64,000 nt of DNA from Orientallactaga sibirica (GCA_036365145.1 JAEOAD010000005.1:992001-1056000), one strand, 5' to 3'; positions 45,651 through 57,561 are shown, counted from the first letter of the stretch. The notes: generated by a model from the sequence alone, not told the origin. Made by a program: numbers and translations.

Positions 45651-45834
45651 TTTTATGATTTTTTTTTTGTTGTTGTTTTTTTGAGGTAGGGTCTCACTCT
45701 GGTCCAGGCTTACCTGGAATTGACTATGTAGTCTCAGAGTGGCCTTGAACTCTTGGTGATCCTCCTACCTCTGCCTCCCAAGTACTGGGATTAAAGGCGT
45801 GTCCACCACGTCTGGCTTAGTTTTATGATTTTTT
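45648..45834 (-). mobile_element. B1-like SINE, right arm of an inverted pair
   Basis: Antisense B1 at about 45665-45817 with TAGTTTTATGATTTTTT at both ends (45648 and 45818). It inserted within a few bases of the A-rich end of the first B1, so the two lie tail to tail. Confidence 0.97.
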
Positions 45835-47815
45835 AAACAAATAAGTTTTAGGATTCAGTTTGTATTTTCCTCTCTGGAAAATAAATTAAATCTCCACTCA
45901 ACAAACATTACTTCTGTCGGGATATTACAACCATTAATACCCACTGCTGAGGAACAAGCCTGCCAATGTCCATTGGAGAGAATTTCTCTTTGTAGCATAT
46001 GTTGAGGGCTGACTAAGCATTGTGTAGCATACAAAAAAAAAGATCTTGACATTATTTCTTGAGAAAATAGACTGTTTAAATAGTACATAATGATTATTAA
46101 TAATGAAGAGAGATGTGGAATTGCTGTAGAAATATAGAGAAGACAGCAACTAACCTTTTGTTTCTCTTCCTGTTTTAACAATGATGAATTAATTACCTGA
46201 TTATTTTCTTAGAATACACATCTACTAAGAATGTATGCTAGGGATTTATCTTTTAAAATTTCTATCTACAAAACAAAAATCTAATTTTTCTTAAAGACCA
46301 CACCAGAGTCAACAATCTTCTGGATTGTGTAGAAACTCTGTTGATTCTTACCTATCTGCAGGGAATGCAGCATTCCGGCTGTGTGCTCCCACCACAGAAT
46401 GGATCGGCTTGCAGCTTTAAGAACAGCTCTTGCTCAAAAAGATGAGCCAGAAAATAGGACAGAGAAAATCTTGAACATCTTTGGGAAAAAATGTGGCAAG
46501 GGATTAAATTAGGTAAAGATAAACTATAATAGTGACTCTCAGTTTTAGGATTGCAGAATAAGGTATTTTTTAACCCCTTTGTCTTCAGTTGTACTAAAAC
46601 AGAATAATGGTCAAAAGATCTAGTTACTATGGTGATATATCTTTTAGAGCACATAACTAAAATCACTCCATTACAATATCAAAAATACTGCTTACAATTT
46701 TAACAGTTGTTTTTTCCCCTTTTTCATTAACCTCTTTAACTATATAAAAGTAACATAAACTTGAATTTTAGGTATTGGAATGAAATGAAAATAAAAGATT
46801 TCAATATGACACATTTATTCCAGTTTTCAGAAAGCATATGTTTCTTTAATGGATATTATTTTCCCATCACATATCAGGCTAACACAACCTGACCATTTGA
46901 AAACTTAGTAAGCCAGTTTTTATGGGAAAAAAATTATCTTTGTAAATATGTTTCCCTCTCTCTCTCTCATTAAACACTGTATGCAAAACCCTTAATATCA
47001 TGCTTTTCTCCGAATAGCCCCTCTGAGTGTGGATGACTAATGATTCTTGGCTTGCCTGCCTTGTCCATCCTGAATTCCAAGCTTTTGTCCTTCCTTTGCT
47101 TTCCTTCAGCACATCCTTAGGCACTGTCTGTTGGGCAAGCTTTGTGTTGGATTTTAATTCCCTTCTTTGCAATACTGTCCATGTCCTGTACTTCATTAAA
47201 AATACAATGACATATGAGAAAATGGGATAACATTAGTGGTAGGATCAGTCAATTTGGTGAGGTAGCCTAAAGTTGAAAAAAAATACTGGATAGCATTGGA
47301 TTATGGGTAGGGTGAGGAACAGGAAATGTAGGGGATGGCAGGTGCAGTTTTGGTTGGAGGAAGAAGTTGAAGGGTTATACCATGAAGAGTCTACCTGGTA
47401 GCACTGAGTGGCAGCTTCTGTTTTCTCCTTCTAAGCCAGGGACCTCAATGGAATCCCTGCTACCAAAAAAGAAAGAGGCTTCAGCTAGAGGCTTTAGTAG
47501 AACTTTTTGGGTCTTTTTATAGAAATATAACTACTTCATTCCATACAGTTCATACCCAACTACAACAGAAGTTAGAAAAAAAATAGGTAGAGGTGAAAAG
47601 GAATGGAAACTTGAATGAAATCTGATAGATTTCACCTGGCATCATATCTAATGTTCTCAGTGCTAAGCTACCATTTTTAGGCATTCTCATTAGACTGTCT
47701 AGACCAATCAGGCAGTTTAAGGTGAGACTACAATTTATCTATTACTGTGTAACTGAAGGGACAAAACTATCAAACAAGAATCTTGCCTCACGTACAAATC
47801 CTTCTGTCTTCTTAT
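45835..47815. other. Unique non-coding DNA
   Basis: Minus-strand frames of 104-108 codons (45855-46181, 46352-46666, 46879-47196) have no recognised domain. Nothing else seen. Confidence 0.5.
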
Positions 47816-47821
47816 TTGTTT

Positions 47822-47982
47822 GTTTGTTTTTTTTTTTTTTTTTTTGGTTTTTCGAGGTCACTCTGGCCTAGGCTGACCTGGAATTAACTATGTAGTCTCA
47901 GGGTGGCCTTGAACTCATGGCAATCCTCCTATCTCTGCCTCCCAACTGCTGGGATTAAAGGCATGCACCACCACCGCTGGGC
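47822..47982 (-). mobile_element. B1-like SINE abutting an L1 3' end
   Basis: TTTG units and poly-T, then an antisense B1 with a short deletion ('ttcgaggtcactctggcc' lacks 'agggtct'). The head ends 'accaccaccgctgggc' directly against the L1 3' end. Confidence 0.95.
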
Positions 47983-49936
47983 TTTGTTTAACTTTTATTG
48001 GCAACTTCCATAAATATAAACAGAGTACCATGATCATAATCGCCTGCCACCGCCTTCGCTTTTTGTTGTTGTTGTGGTTTTAATTTATTTGTATTAGATG
48101 TGGACACATTTAGTATGCAAACAACACATGCTGGTACCATCCTTTCTCTCCTCCCTGCCCTTTCCAAAGAGGCCCTCCTCATTAGGGATGCAGGTAAACC
48201 CCATGGGGATTGTGGGTCGTGCATTGTGGGGCAGCAGTCAGTTATGGGGGAGAGGCAATATCTCTGTGCAAAATGTCCCAACTTGTGGCTCTAACAATCT
48301 TTCCACCCCCTCTTCTGAAAAATCTCCTGAGCCACGTTGGGTGTGTTTTATGTCTGCTTCAGTGATGGGCTCTTACAAGCTTCTGGATCTCTGCTTTGGT
48401 AGGTGTTGAGGGTCCTCAGTATCTATCTCCTTCACCCTTGTGCTAATATCAGGTTCACTGGGAAAGCAGCACTCTTGCTCATTTCCCAAATTCCTCTGTG
48501 ATTTCAGCTGGGGCCAGGGTTAAGTGCACTGGGTCCTTCTTCCCTTTCAAATACTGCTCCCACCTGAAAAAGAGAAGGAGAATCTCCAAGGGAGAGTGAA
48601 GTCAGCACCAGTTAAATGGAATAACCATTATTAATTTAGAGAGAATTTAAAGAATGTGGACCCTCTTATATGCCAAGATTAGTGGGAGCTTGACATTGGG
48701 AAGCAAAATCGTTAACTGGATATGACTCCGACTTGTCTCCCAGTTCCACATATGTCCACTGAGCAGATCTGTTAACCAATCCAAGAGCAATCCAAGAACA
48801 AGAACAATGGCTGTGTGCCACTATTGCACTTGTGTGAGCATCACGTGAGGCTGTTTACTTCTAAGTCACTTAGACTTTGAGTTGCTCATATAGATGTTAG
48901 CCACTTTCCCCTGGTGGCTCATGTATTGCCTTCCAGTACTAGATGGGCTAATTGTCTGGGGACTGGCTCTCTTCTGGATTCCAAACAGGTCTCTACATGG
49001 TCTGTGCCAACAGTGTATGGTGTCTTCAGCAGTAGGGTCTTACCATTAACCTCTGGTGGGTAATCAAGTGCTTTGACAGAAGTCTGTCTTTTTTTTTTTT
49101 TGAGAGATCTAGTAGGTCTCTCTGATCAACAGGTCATTGTGGATGTAGACCACATCCTGGTACAGAGAACTATAGGCCAGTGCCAAGGGAAAAGAAAAAA
49201 AGAAAAAGAAGAAAGAGAAACAGGAGAAATTTAAGGCTGGGCTTTGTCTCACCCTCTCCAGGCCCTTTGATGCAGGTGCTCCCCCGAAGGTCCTCTTGAG
49301 GGTTCCACCTTTTAGTCTAACTTCTAGGATATAGGATTCTATGGTACTGGTTCAATTTGGGTTCAGTTTGTGTTCCCCTAGCCCTTCCCCTCCCCCCACG
49401 CCCTACCCTCCCTATTGTCCAAGCCTCAAGATGCTATTCAGGTATGTGAGCAACCTGGGCTGATCCAGGTTAGGAATTGCAGATGAGTGAGAGCATGTGA
49501 CGGTTGTCTTTCTGTGATTGTGTAAGCTCACTTAGAATGATCTGTTCCAAGTTCGACTGTTTTTTTCTTTACTGCTGAGTAAAATTCCATTCTGTAGATA
49601 TACCACATCTTGGTTATTCATTCATCCAATGATGGACATCTGAGTTGATGTCTGAGTTGATGTTTTTGGGTATTATGAATTGAGCAGCTTTAAACATGGT
49701 TTAGCAAATATCTCTGAACTGAGATGTGGAGCTTTTAGGATAAATGTCTAGTAAGGAAATAGCAGGGTCTGTTGGTAAGTCTATATTCATCCTTTTCCGG
49801 AGTTTCCATATTGATTTCCATAGTGGTTGTACCAGCTTACCTTCCCACCAACAGTGAATGAGGGTTCCTGTTTCTCCACATCCTCACCAACATTTGTTTT
49901 CATTCTATTTTTTTAATGTTTGCTATATTTAATGGG
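47983..49936 (-). mobile_element. Rodent L1 3' UTR and 3' ORF2 remnants, antisense
   Basis: Starts 'tttgtttaacttttattggc', the antisense 3' end of a rodent-type L1. It continues through 'gtggctctaacaatctttcc', 'gtatggtgtcttcagcagtagg' and 'ccctttgatgcaggtgctcc' (homologous to pieces at 58.2 and 63.0 kb), then 'ctgctgagtaaaattccattc' and 'caccaacagtgaatgagggt', which are widespread L1 3' sequences. No frame is open for long. Confidence 0.78.
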
Positions 49937-50130
49937 GTAAGGTTAGGGTTAGGGTTATTGAGATGATCATGTGGTTCTTATGATTAAGTTCATTTATGTG
50001 GTGTATGATGTTGACCAATTTCTGCTTGTTAAACCACCCCTGCATTCCTGGGATGAAGCCTACTTGATCAAGGTGGATAATGCTTTTGATGTGTTGTTGA
50101 ATTTTGTTCAGGGTCTTTGCATCTAAGTTT
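49937..50130 (-). pseudogene. L1 ORF2 reverse-transcriptase fragment, antisense
   Basis: 'attgagatgatcatgtggtt', 'acccctgcattcctggga' and 'gaagcctacttgatcaaggt' are the reverse complement of one of the most conserved parts of L1 ORF2. It carries a telomere-like GGTTAGGGTTAGGGTTA at 49941-49957. It joins the next fragment with most of ORF2 missing. Confidence 0.88.
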
Positions 50131-50420
50131 GGTCATTTTAGATTATCCCACAGTTCCCTCATATTCTGTTCACTTGCTTTTTTGAGCTTAGCAAAGTTTT
50201 TGGCCTCCCAATCAATTTCTTCTGTGTTGTTTTCCACATGAGTAATTCTGTTTCCACATGAATAACCCTGTTGGAGAGGGGTTCTAGAGAGGATTTTATA
50301 ATTTCTATGTGATTTTTGTTTTTTGTTTTGTTATTTTGCATTGTGCCAATCTCTTTTTTGAGGAACAATTTCCATTAGAGTTCTGTTTTTGATGCTTCTT
50401 ATTATGTTTTCTGTTACTCA
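50131..50420 (-). pseudogene. L1 ORF1-like fragment, antisense
   Basis: The minus strand keeps 69 codons open (50159-50368), rich in Lys/Glu with 'IIKSSLEPLSNR' and a heptad-like pattern, which resembles the coiled-coil part of L1 ORF1p, the RNA-binding trimer. It lies next to ORF2 polymerase sequence, which is not its normal neighbour, so an internal deletion of several kilobases has joined the two. The ORF1 assignment is by resemblance only. Confidence 0.5.
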
Positions 50421-51175
50421 AGTACAGTCTTAGGGGCACTTCAAACTCACTAAAATGACAGCTTGGTAGAGAAGAACATAAGAGGAAACAAGTTGAGCAA
50501 TATCATTTACATGTAATGCTAAATCATAAACATATAATTAATGTATGCATGTTTATGTACATATTCAAATATGTCACAAGCCATAGTCAATTAACTTTTT
50601 GAGTTTTCTGAGTCATACACTAGGTTCATGAGAAAGTTATAGAACTATTTTTCACTGACAGTCCATGACTTGAGAATAGCCATAGTTAACTTGGTAGTAA
50701 TGACATAAGTGAAGAGTTAACTATCAAGAAAACTACATTTGAAATTTCCTTCTGGAATATATTTGGAGTTATTCCTCTCATATTTTTGAAAGAAAGGTAT
50801 GAGCTAGTTTTCTATCAATAGAGAATATAATAAAATTGAAATAATTATATGCAATCTTTTGAAAATTATAAGATCTTATTTTTATTTTTCATGTGACTCC
50901 AGAATATTTTTCTATGTGCAGATAAGTGCTGTTAGGAAGACTGAGCAAGGATATTATCTGTACAGAGTTTTGTAGGTTTCTGTATAATTCTGTCTCAGAG
51001 CAGAGTATAAATAACAAGTAGTTTGTTTAAGCCCATTTTCTCATTTTCATTGATACCAGGGCCGACTTCTCCACTTTGAAGTGATCTGGATTTCCAAGTA
51101 AAAGTCATCAGATGTTTTCCCATTACTCATCAGAACACGACTTCTAGGTATCACCTTTATCATTTTCAAACAAAT
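50421..51175. other. Unique A/T-rich DNA
   Basis: Nothing recognised. Confidence 0.5.
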
Positions 51176-51179
51176 ATAG

Positions 51180-51740
51180 TTGTCCACACAAGAAATGTTT
51201 ACTTATTGCTTATTCTGCAGTAGACACTGTTCTGGGAATGTGAGGACATTTCAGCAAGTGAATAAACACAGTTTCTTACATTGTTGGAGCTTAATATTTT
51301 TATTATGCTCATTGTACATAGGGTTGGGATTTATATAGACAAATTCTTTCAAGTATATGATACATATTGTGAGCTTAAATTTTAATTGGGGTGGCAGATA
51401 TAAAATAATAGCTATAATGAAATTTTTGGAAGTGGTAAATAGAATGGAAGAACTAACAGTAGTCAGTGTGAAGTGGCTCTGAGTTCCAGGGCCACAGTGG
51501 AGATGAATTGCTTTTTTTTTTTCCAAGGTAGGGTCTCACTCTGGCCCAGTCGGACCTGGAATTCACTATGTAGTCTCAAGGTGACCTTGAACTCATGGCA
51601 GTCCTCCTACTTCTGCCTCCTGAGTGCTGGGATTAAAGGCGTGCACCACCATGCCTGGCTTGATGAATTGCTATTTTAAGTAAGATGATTATGGAGAAGT
51701 TGACATTTGAACACTGGCTTTAAGGAAGTGAGAGTTCGGT
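51180..51740 (+). mobile_element. L2-like LINE relic, split by a B1
   Basis: 'agacactgttctgggaatg', 'tttcttacattgttggagct' and, after the B1, 'gttgacatttgaacactggc' follow a common old-mammalian-repeat order ('...ggcactgttctaggtgctggg...', '...catggagcttacattct...'). I attribute it to L2, but other old families share such text. Confidence 0.5.
51502..51672 (-). mobile_element. B1-like SINE inside the L2-like relic
   Basis: The antisense B1 at 51513-51661 is bracketed by an exact GATGAATTGCT at 51502-51512 and 51662-51672. Confidence 0.97.
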
Positions 51741-52630
51741 TACTATATTTGGAAAAAATGTATTTAACTTTTTTAAATAAAATGAATTCTTAAAATAAGG
51801 CCTTCCTTACTATTTTGGGACATGTATTTGTCACTTTTGAATGTATGCTATTGAGTAGAAAGGGCAGTGTTATAATCAGTTGGACTTAAACCATTAAACA
51901 TGGTGATTATCAATGGATATTCTAGATTACATAGACATTTCCAATTCCATCAAAAAAAAAATCACTTCTTCCATAGTATTAGTGATTATTACAGGAATGA
52001 AAGCATTTCTTACCTTAGCCCCCACCTTTTTCTGCCCTTCCCATCACATTAAACAAAATGAATTCAACTTAGCCCAGCAAAAAATCACAGAATTACCATG
52101 TGAGGGAAGTGAAACAGCTTCTAGTGGAATGCAAATAAAATTTAAGACAGAATGAAATGAATTTACTTTAAAAGTTTGAATTTTGAATATATCTTGAATT
52201 TTTGTTTCTATTCACTTAAGTACAAACATGCATTAAAAGAAACTTTAATATATAGTTTCTGCTCAACCACGAAGATAAGACTGGCAGGTCTTATTCGTTG
52301 CTTGCATTCGTGTTGAATATTGCTATTTAAGAAATGCAAGCATACGAATTTTTAATGTTTCTATTTCTAATTTAAACTAATAATTCCAAAAAATCTCTTA
52401 AGCTATTGCCTTATTTTAATTTTGAGATTTTGAAGAAGCTCTTGAGGAAACATGGTATTTTCAGTTACTTTTACATGAGTCAGAATTTTGTCAATACTCC
52501 ACAAGCAAGATGAAATCCACAAGTAATTTGTCCAAGGAACCATAGAACTTGAAGTGCAAAATTTTTGTGTTATTAAAATATACATCAATTCAACTTACTG
52601 GACTATATGATTTTGAGCTCATAGACATTA
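51741..52630. other. Unique A/T-rich DNA
   Basis: Nothing recognised. Confidence 0.5.
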
Positions 52631-52632
52631 AG

Positions 52633-52792
52633 ATATATTTTATTTATTTTCCTTTTTCATTTATTTATTTATTTGTGTGTGTGTGTGTGTGTGTGTGTTT
52701 GTGTTCCAGAGTCTCTAGAAAGTTTGTTCTGGTGGGCTGGAAGGCTTTGCAAGCAAGTACATTTAATCCCTGAGCCATCTTCCCACCCTATG
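52633..52792 (-). mobile_element. Degraded tRNA-derived SINE with (TG)n
   Basis: A (TTTA)-rich start, (TG)n at 52675-52698 in the place of the usual (GA)n, then 'gctttgcaagcaagtac' and 'cctgagccatcttcccaccc', the altered reverse of the SINE head. The middle is deleted. Confidence 0.6.
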
Positions 52793-53985
52793 ATAAATTC
52801 CACTTTCAGTGGAGATTTAAGGAATTCAAAAAAGGTGCCCACTGCCAAGACAACTTGATATTTTGAATTTACCAGAAAAAGTACAGCTTAATAGAGTGCT
52901 TTTGAAAACTGAGTGTTGTGGGCTTCTGCGTTCTGTGTTGCAGCAGCAGATAAGAGAGGAGGCTCTTCTTGCTCTTCACACTCTTCACTTGCTCCTGAAT
53001 CACCCATCCTTTGAGATACCAGTCACCTGAACACCTCTGTTATCTTTTCAAGTTGTTGGCCAGGCTTGGAATGGGATGGATGTGTAGAGTCTGCTTAAGA
53101 GCCACTGTAGGAAGAAAATAGCAAGTTTGTTTCTAAGAGTAAGGTTGTGAAAAATTGGGGAAGTGAAATATATAGAGAAAACTAGTGTGAAGGAAAAAGA
53201 CTATCTCAGAAGCCAATGAGATGAACCCAAGTGCACAAAGGGTATTAATAGTAAGTCTGGGTCATTTCTAAAACATGATTAGGACAAATGCAGGTTCTTG
53301 TCAACATTTCCATATTGTAGTTCACAGGATTTTAGGAACCATGCTGTTGATAAAATTATTTAAAAAAATTTTTTTCCTTAGAGGTTCCAAATATTCTAAG
53401 TCAGAATCAAATATTTAAAACAATAACAAGGCATAGAAAAAGAGGAAGAGAAAGAAAAAAGAAAGGAAGGAAGAAAGAGAAGGAAATACTAGGGTTTTAT
53501 AGTGATGTAATATAGATTGTATTTTGAAATTTTAAAGATTAAAATTAAATGATATTGTGAATACCTCAAGGATTTAAGTGTTATCAGTGGCAAACATTTA
53601 GCTCTATATGTTAGTAGAAATTACATAGAAAAGCATTTTGAGGCACAAGGTTCCTATACTATTCAGTGGTTAATGTTTGTTTAAATCATCAGTCTAGTAT
53701 AATGTACTTGGGTGTTGAATTGTTAAACAAGAATGAATATAGTAGCTTGAAACAGATATTATGTTATATACATACACATACAGATATATATGTATATGCA
53801 GATATTCATATGCATTTATATTTCTTACAAAGATTGTTGTTAAAAATTATATGAACATCAAGTATTTATTCCTTTTGGCTTTTTCTTTTGACAAGTATCT
53901 AACACCTTGAGTGAGAGAAGTGACTGAGTCATCTTCAGAGTCTGTAGGCTTATATTTCAGAGTCGCTTTACGAACCCTGTGGTTG
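52793..53985. other. Unique non-coding DNA
   Basis: An AAAG/AGGA purine-rich patch lies at 53430-53485. Nothing else recognised. Confidence 0.5.
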
Positions 53986-53995
53986 GAATTCATAC

Positions 53996-54229
53996 ATGTC
54001 ATTTGGAATGACCAACATGGCCTTCAGAGACGAAGACTGGGGCAGTTCACTGGCACTGGTGGTGAGCCGACCAGGCTCTGATTTGACTCACCCCACGTTC
54101 ACTGGTGGTGAGCCTCGCAGGCTTTGTCTTGGGTTGGCTCACTGGGTTAAAAGACAGTGGAAGTGTTCTTTTCCTGGAGGGACACGCTTGTTTGGTTCTC
54201 TTGACAGCCTCTCTTGGACCAGCACATGA
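53996..54229 (+). other. GC-richer segment with a 77-codon open frame (weak exon candidate)
   Basis: This is the most G+C-rich non-repeat patch of the window. It holds two 46-bp-spaced copies of 'cactggtggtgagcc'. Both strands have frames of about 77 codons. I recognise no protein family, and the doubled segment argues for a simple tandem duplication rather than conserved coding. It may be part of an unrecognised old repeat. Confidence 0.12.
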
Positions 54230-55135
54230 ATTCTCAGGCAGGTAGTTCCAGGGCCTCAGAGGAGCTTTTATCTGTGTGTACACAACAGCCAGGTTGATCT
54301 ATCTTGAATGGAATGGAAACAGAAAGATGTCTCCTCTCTGTATAAAATACTTTAGAAATTTGTTTTTTTGTTTTTTTTCCAAATAAGCAAATGTGGGGCT
54401 TTAGGGATAGTTATTAATTTTGCCAATGATGCTCTATTGTCAGGTAGTCAGGATTGAATGTCTGCCCCATAGGGACATCTGGAACAGAGCCATGAACATA
54501 AAGGAGATGCAACAGACGAATTCAGGCTCTCAGTTATGGACTTATATGCATAAATGTGTGTGTATCATGTGTTTACCATATACCTATAGACGTATAACTG
54601 GGTTACTGTTTGTGGTTTCACACCTACAGATTACATGTACAGCAACGGGTGATGATTTTATGAAGCCCTGACTGCTTTACACTGCTTTCCAGCTCTGCAC
54701 CATTTCTCCTATGAAGTCAGTCTTTTCTAGAGAAGTGTGCATCAAAACACACACGAATCTACACATTCCAATTCTGAGCACTAATGACAAACAATTGAAT
54801 AGCATATTCTGTCACAAGAAATTTGAAGTTTAAGAATTATGACTTAAGAACATTTTGACAAGTTCCCTGTTTCTTAGAATTCAGATACTGAGATACCTTC
54901 AGAGTCACATTCTTTTTTTTTTTTTTTTCATTAACAAAGTTACTCTGTAGTAGAACTGTGACTCTAGACATTGATGCGTTCCTGCTAGCTTAATTGGATT
55001 CAACCAGCTGTCAGGACTCAGATGCCCTCTGGGAGTAGATATGCTCATCAACTGAAAGGCATTCCCTTTAGGAAGCCTGGGAGACTTGATATTCTCCTGA
55101 TTTTTCATTCCTTCTCTTCCCCTGGCTACTTTTCA
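54230..55135. other. Unique non-coding DNA
   Basis: A T run lies at 54912-54929. Nothing recognised. Confidence 0.5.
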
Positions 55136-55139
55136 TTGT

Positions 55140-55233
55140 TCATTTCTTCCTTCTTTTGTGATACTGAGGACTGAAGCCAGGGCCTTACTCATCTATTATA
55201 ACACTCTACTATTGAGCTATATTCCAAGTCCCT
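55140..55233 (-). mobile_element. ID/tRNA-type SINE scrap, antisense
   Basis: 'gatactgaggactgaagccag', then 'ggccttactcatctatt' and 'ctctactattgagctatatt' follow the reverse of a rodent ID-type SINE (start 'gctggggatgtagctca'-like). Short and diverged. Confidence 0.5.
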
Positions 55234-55236
55234 GTT

Positions 55237-55237
55237 T

Positions 55238-55296
<59 letters not shown>

Positions 55297-55437
55297 TTTT
55301 TTGAGGTAGGGTCTCACTCCATCCCAAGCTGACCTAGAATTAACTATGTAGTCTTAGGCTGACCTTGAACTCATGGTGATCCTCCTACCTGTGCCTCCCA
55401 AGTGCTGGGATTAAAGGCATGTACCAACATGCCTATC
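55237..55437 (-). mobile_element. B1-like SINE with a (TTTA)n tail
   Basis: Some 15 TTTA units at 55238-55300, then a full antisense B1 ending 'aaaggcatgtaccaacatgc'. Confidence 0.96.
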
Positions 55438-56365
55438 TTCCTTTTAATTTTCTAACCTTTAATGGCATTGTGATATACTACATGACATGATGACACACTG
55501 GTAAATAGTAAAGGCTGACATTACTGTTTAGTTAACAATAAACATCAATTAATCATAACTGTACTCTACAATTTGCTTGACTTATGCCTGTTTCTTCACT
55601 GAAGTCTCTGTTCTGCTCTAATATCAAATTAAAAAAATGTCATTCATTTAGTATTTCTTTTTTCCACATAAAATCAAAATTGGATAAAAAGTGGAACAGA
55701 GATTAACAAATTACTGACCCAAAGTGTAATGGACTGTATCAGTTTAAATTATTGGCATTTATCATTTAAGGAATAATGATTAGAAATGATTGAGCCAATA
55801 ATTAAGAATAATTATGAATTCTGTGGCATTATTTTGCTATATTTTAAAGTATGTACTAATTCCTTAAAGTAAGTGTAGACTATTTCATGGGATTATTGCA
55901 TTCTCTATATATTAGCACTATTCATTTGATTAAGTTATATATGTTAGACTTGTTTGTATTAAAAATGTGTGTAATAACAGAACCTCCCTGATAATTTAAC
56001 TGCAAAGATTTACCTTGTAATTTAAAAAAGTCTTAAAGTCGTAATTGACAATTTCCTATACTGCCAAAAAACTACTTGTTTATATAAAATGTGTTCAAAA
56101 CATTAAACCCTGTTTAAAAATTACTTAGCATGAGTCCAAGAACAATTTTCAGATATATGAGTATATTCCAGCACTGGCAGTGCATAGAGAATCAGGTTCT
56201 TTTCTCTCTGATTGAATTTTTGAGTCTCATGTTCACTTCTATTTTGGGACTGTTTGATCAAAATACATGGTTAGTATGTATTCCTCTTTTCAGTCCTTTA
56301 TAGGTCAGTCACTTCCTTATAGATACTGCCATATGAACTGGGCTGTTGTTATGTTAAAATGTACA
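55438..56365. other. Unique A/T-rich DNA
   Basis: Nothing recognised. Confidence 0.5.
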
Positions 56366-56368
56366 TTA

Positions 56369-56582
56369 GGGTTTGAGAGATGGCTTAGTGGTTAAGGTGC
56401 TTGTCTGTGAAGCCTAAGGACCTAGGTTTGACTCCTCAGAACCCATGTAAGCCAGGTCCACATGGTGGTGCATGCATCTGGAGTTTGTTTACAGTGGCTA
56501 GATGCCCTGGTATGCCAATTCTTTCTCTCTCTCTCTCACTCTGTCTCTCTCTGTGTCACAAAAATAAAATATTAAAGGAATA
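56369..56582 (+). mobile_element. tRNA-derived SINE
   Basis: 'gggtttgagagatggctta', 'ggtttgactcctcagaaccc', 'gtgcatgcatctggagtttg', (CT)n with interruptions and an A-rich tail. Confidence 0.95.
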
Positions 56583-56748
56583 AAATAAAAATAATATACA
56601 TTATATCTTCATCTATTTGGATGTACATATGTAGCTGTAGATAAGTAAGGAAAACAATATGAACAAAGTGGGATACTGATACTGATAAGAATAGAATAGT
56701 AATTGTTAGCACTTTATTTTTATCGACAATGTCTATATTCCTGATAGG

Positions 56749-57027
56749 TCATTTAAACGGAATGCACAACCCATTGGACTTAGTGCTTTGGAAGTGCTGC
56801 TTCTATTTGTTACCATTATTTGGGCAACGGCAGCAAAATGTGATTGGATTGAGAGGACTTCTGCATATGAGGGAGCAAAGCTTATTTCTAGCCATGGATC
56901 TATTATGTTAACTCAGACCTGTGTCATTCTACCTGCTGTCTCTGGGTCTCATCACCTTGCATATGATATGAAAAGTGGAGACTATAAACCTCAAATGAAA
57001 ACTGTTAAGGAGTGTGCGGATGGATAA
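56749..57027 (+). other. Open frame after an AG acceptor-like site (weak exon candidate)
   Basis: After 'ctatattcctgatag' the frame is open for 92 codons to a TAA at 57025. The product has a hydrophobic segment (about 'LEVLLLFVTIIWATAA', residues 15-30) that would suit a membrane span, then a mixed-charge part with three cysteines. There is no ATG at the start in this frame, so it would have to be a 3' terminal exon. I do not recognise the protein, see no clear polyadenylation signal close behind it and cannot test conservation. A chance frame is more likely. Confidence 0.15.
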
Positions 57028-57360
57028 TCTGTAATTTTTTTTGTCACAATCATGCACAATTTCTATTCCATTTCTGTCAGACTGGGACACACTGGGCAAA
57101 TCATGGGTTTCTGTAGTAGTCTTGGATGGCTGTAGGGACAGAGAACTACACCACAGGTGACAGGTTTAGATGTCTGGATGTCTGAAGTCAGGTGTCAGGT
57201 GCAAAAGTGAGTGAACAAAGAGAGGATAGTGAGACTGATGACAGAGAGCCTGTGCTCTCCCTAAACGTACAACTCTTAGCTCCTCAGATGATGTCCAATC
57301 TTCTGACCTTTCAAAGAAACTATGTAAACAGTGTTTCATATGATATCTTCAGTGTTGTTT
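57028..57360. other. Unique non-coding DNA
   Basis: Includes a short internally repetitive stretch near 57170-57200 ('gtctggatgtctgaagtcagg', 'tgtcaggt'). Nothing recognised. Confidence 0.5.
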
Positions 57361-57361
57361 G

Positions 57362-57479
57362 TTTTTTAATCTGAGATAGGCTCTTACACTAGCCCAGGTT
57401 GTCCTTGAACTCACAACTATCCTCCTGTCTCTGCCTCCTGAGTACTGGGATTAAAGGCATGCACCACCACGCCTGGCTA
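57362..57479 (-). mobile_element. B1-like SINE, shortened
   Basis: 'ctgagataggctcttacact', 'gtccttgaactcacaactat' and 'gggattaaaggcatgcacca'. It lacks the 'cctggaattcactatgtagtc' part present in other copies. Confidence 0.93.
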
Positions 57480-57561
57480 TTATCTTCATTTTTTTTTAAA
57501 ACAAAGCAACTAATTTAATATGAAGAAACATCCACTGGGGACTTAATTAAATATTCAGGTA

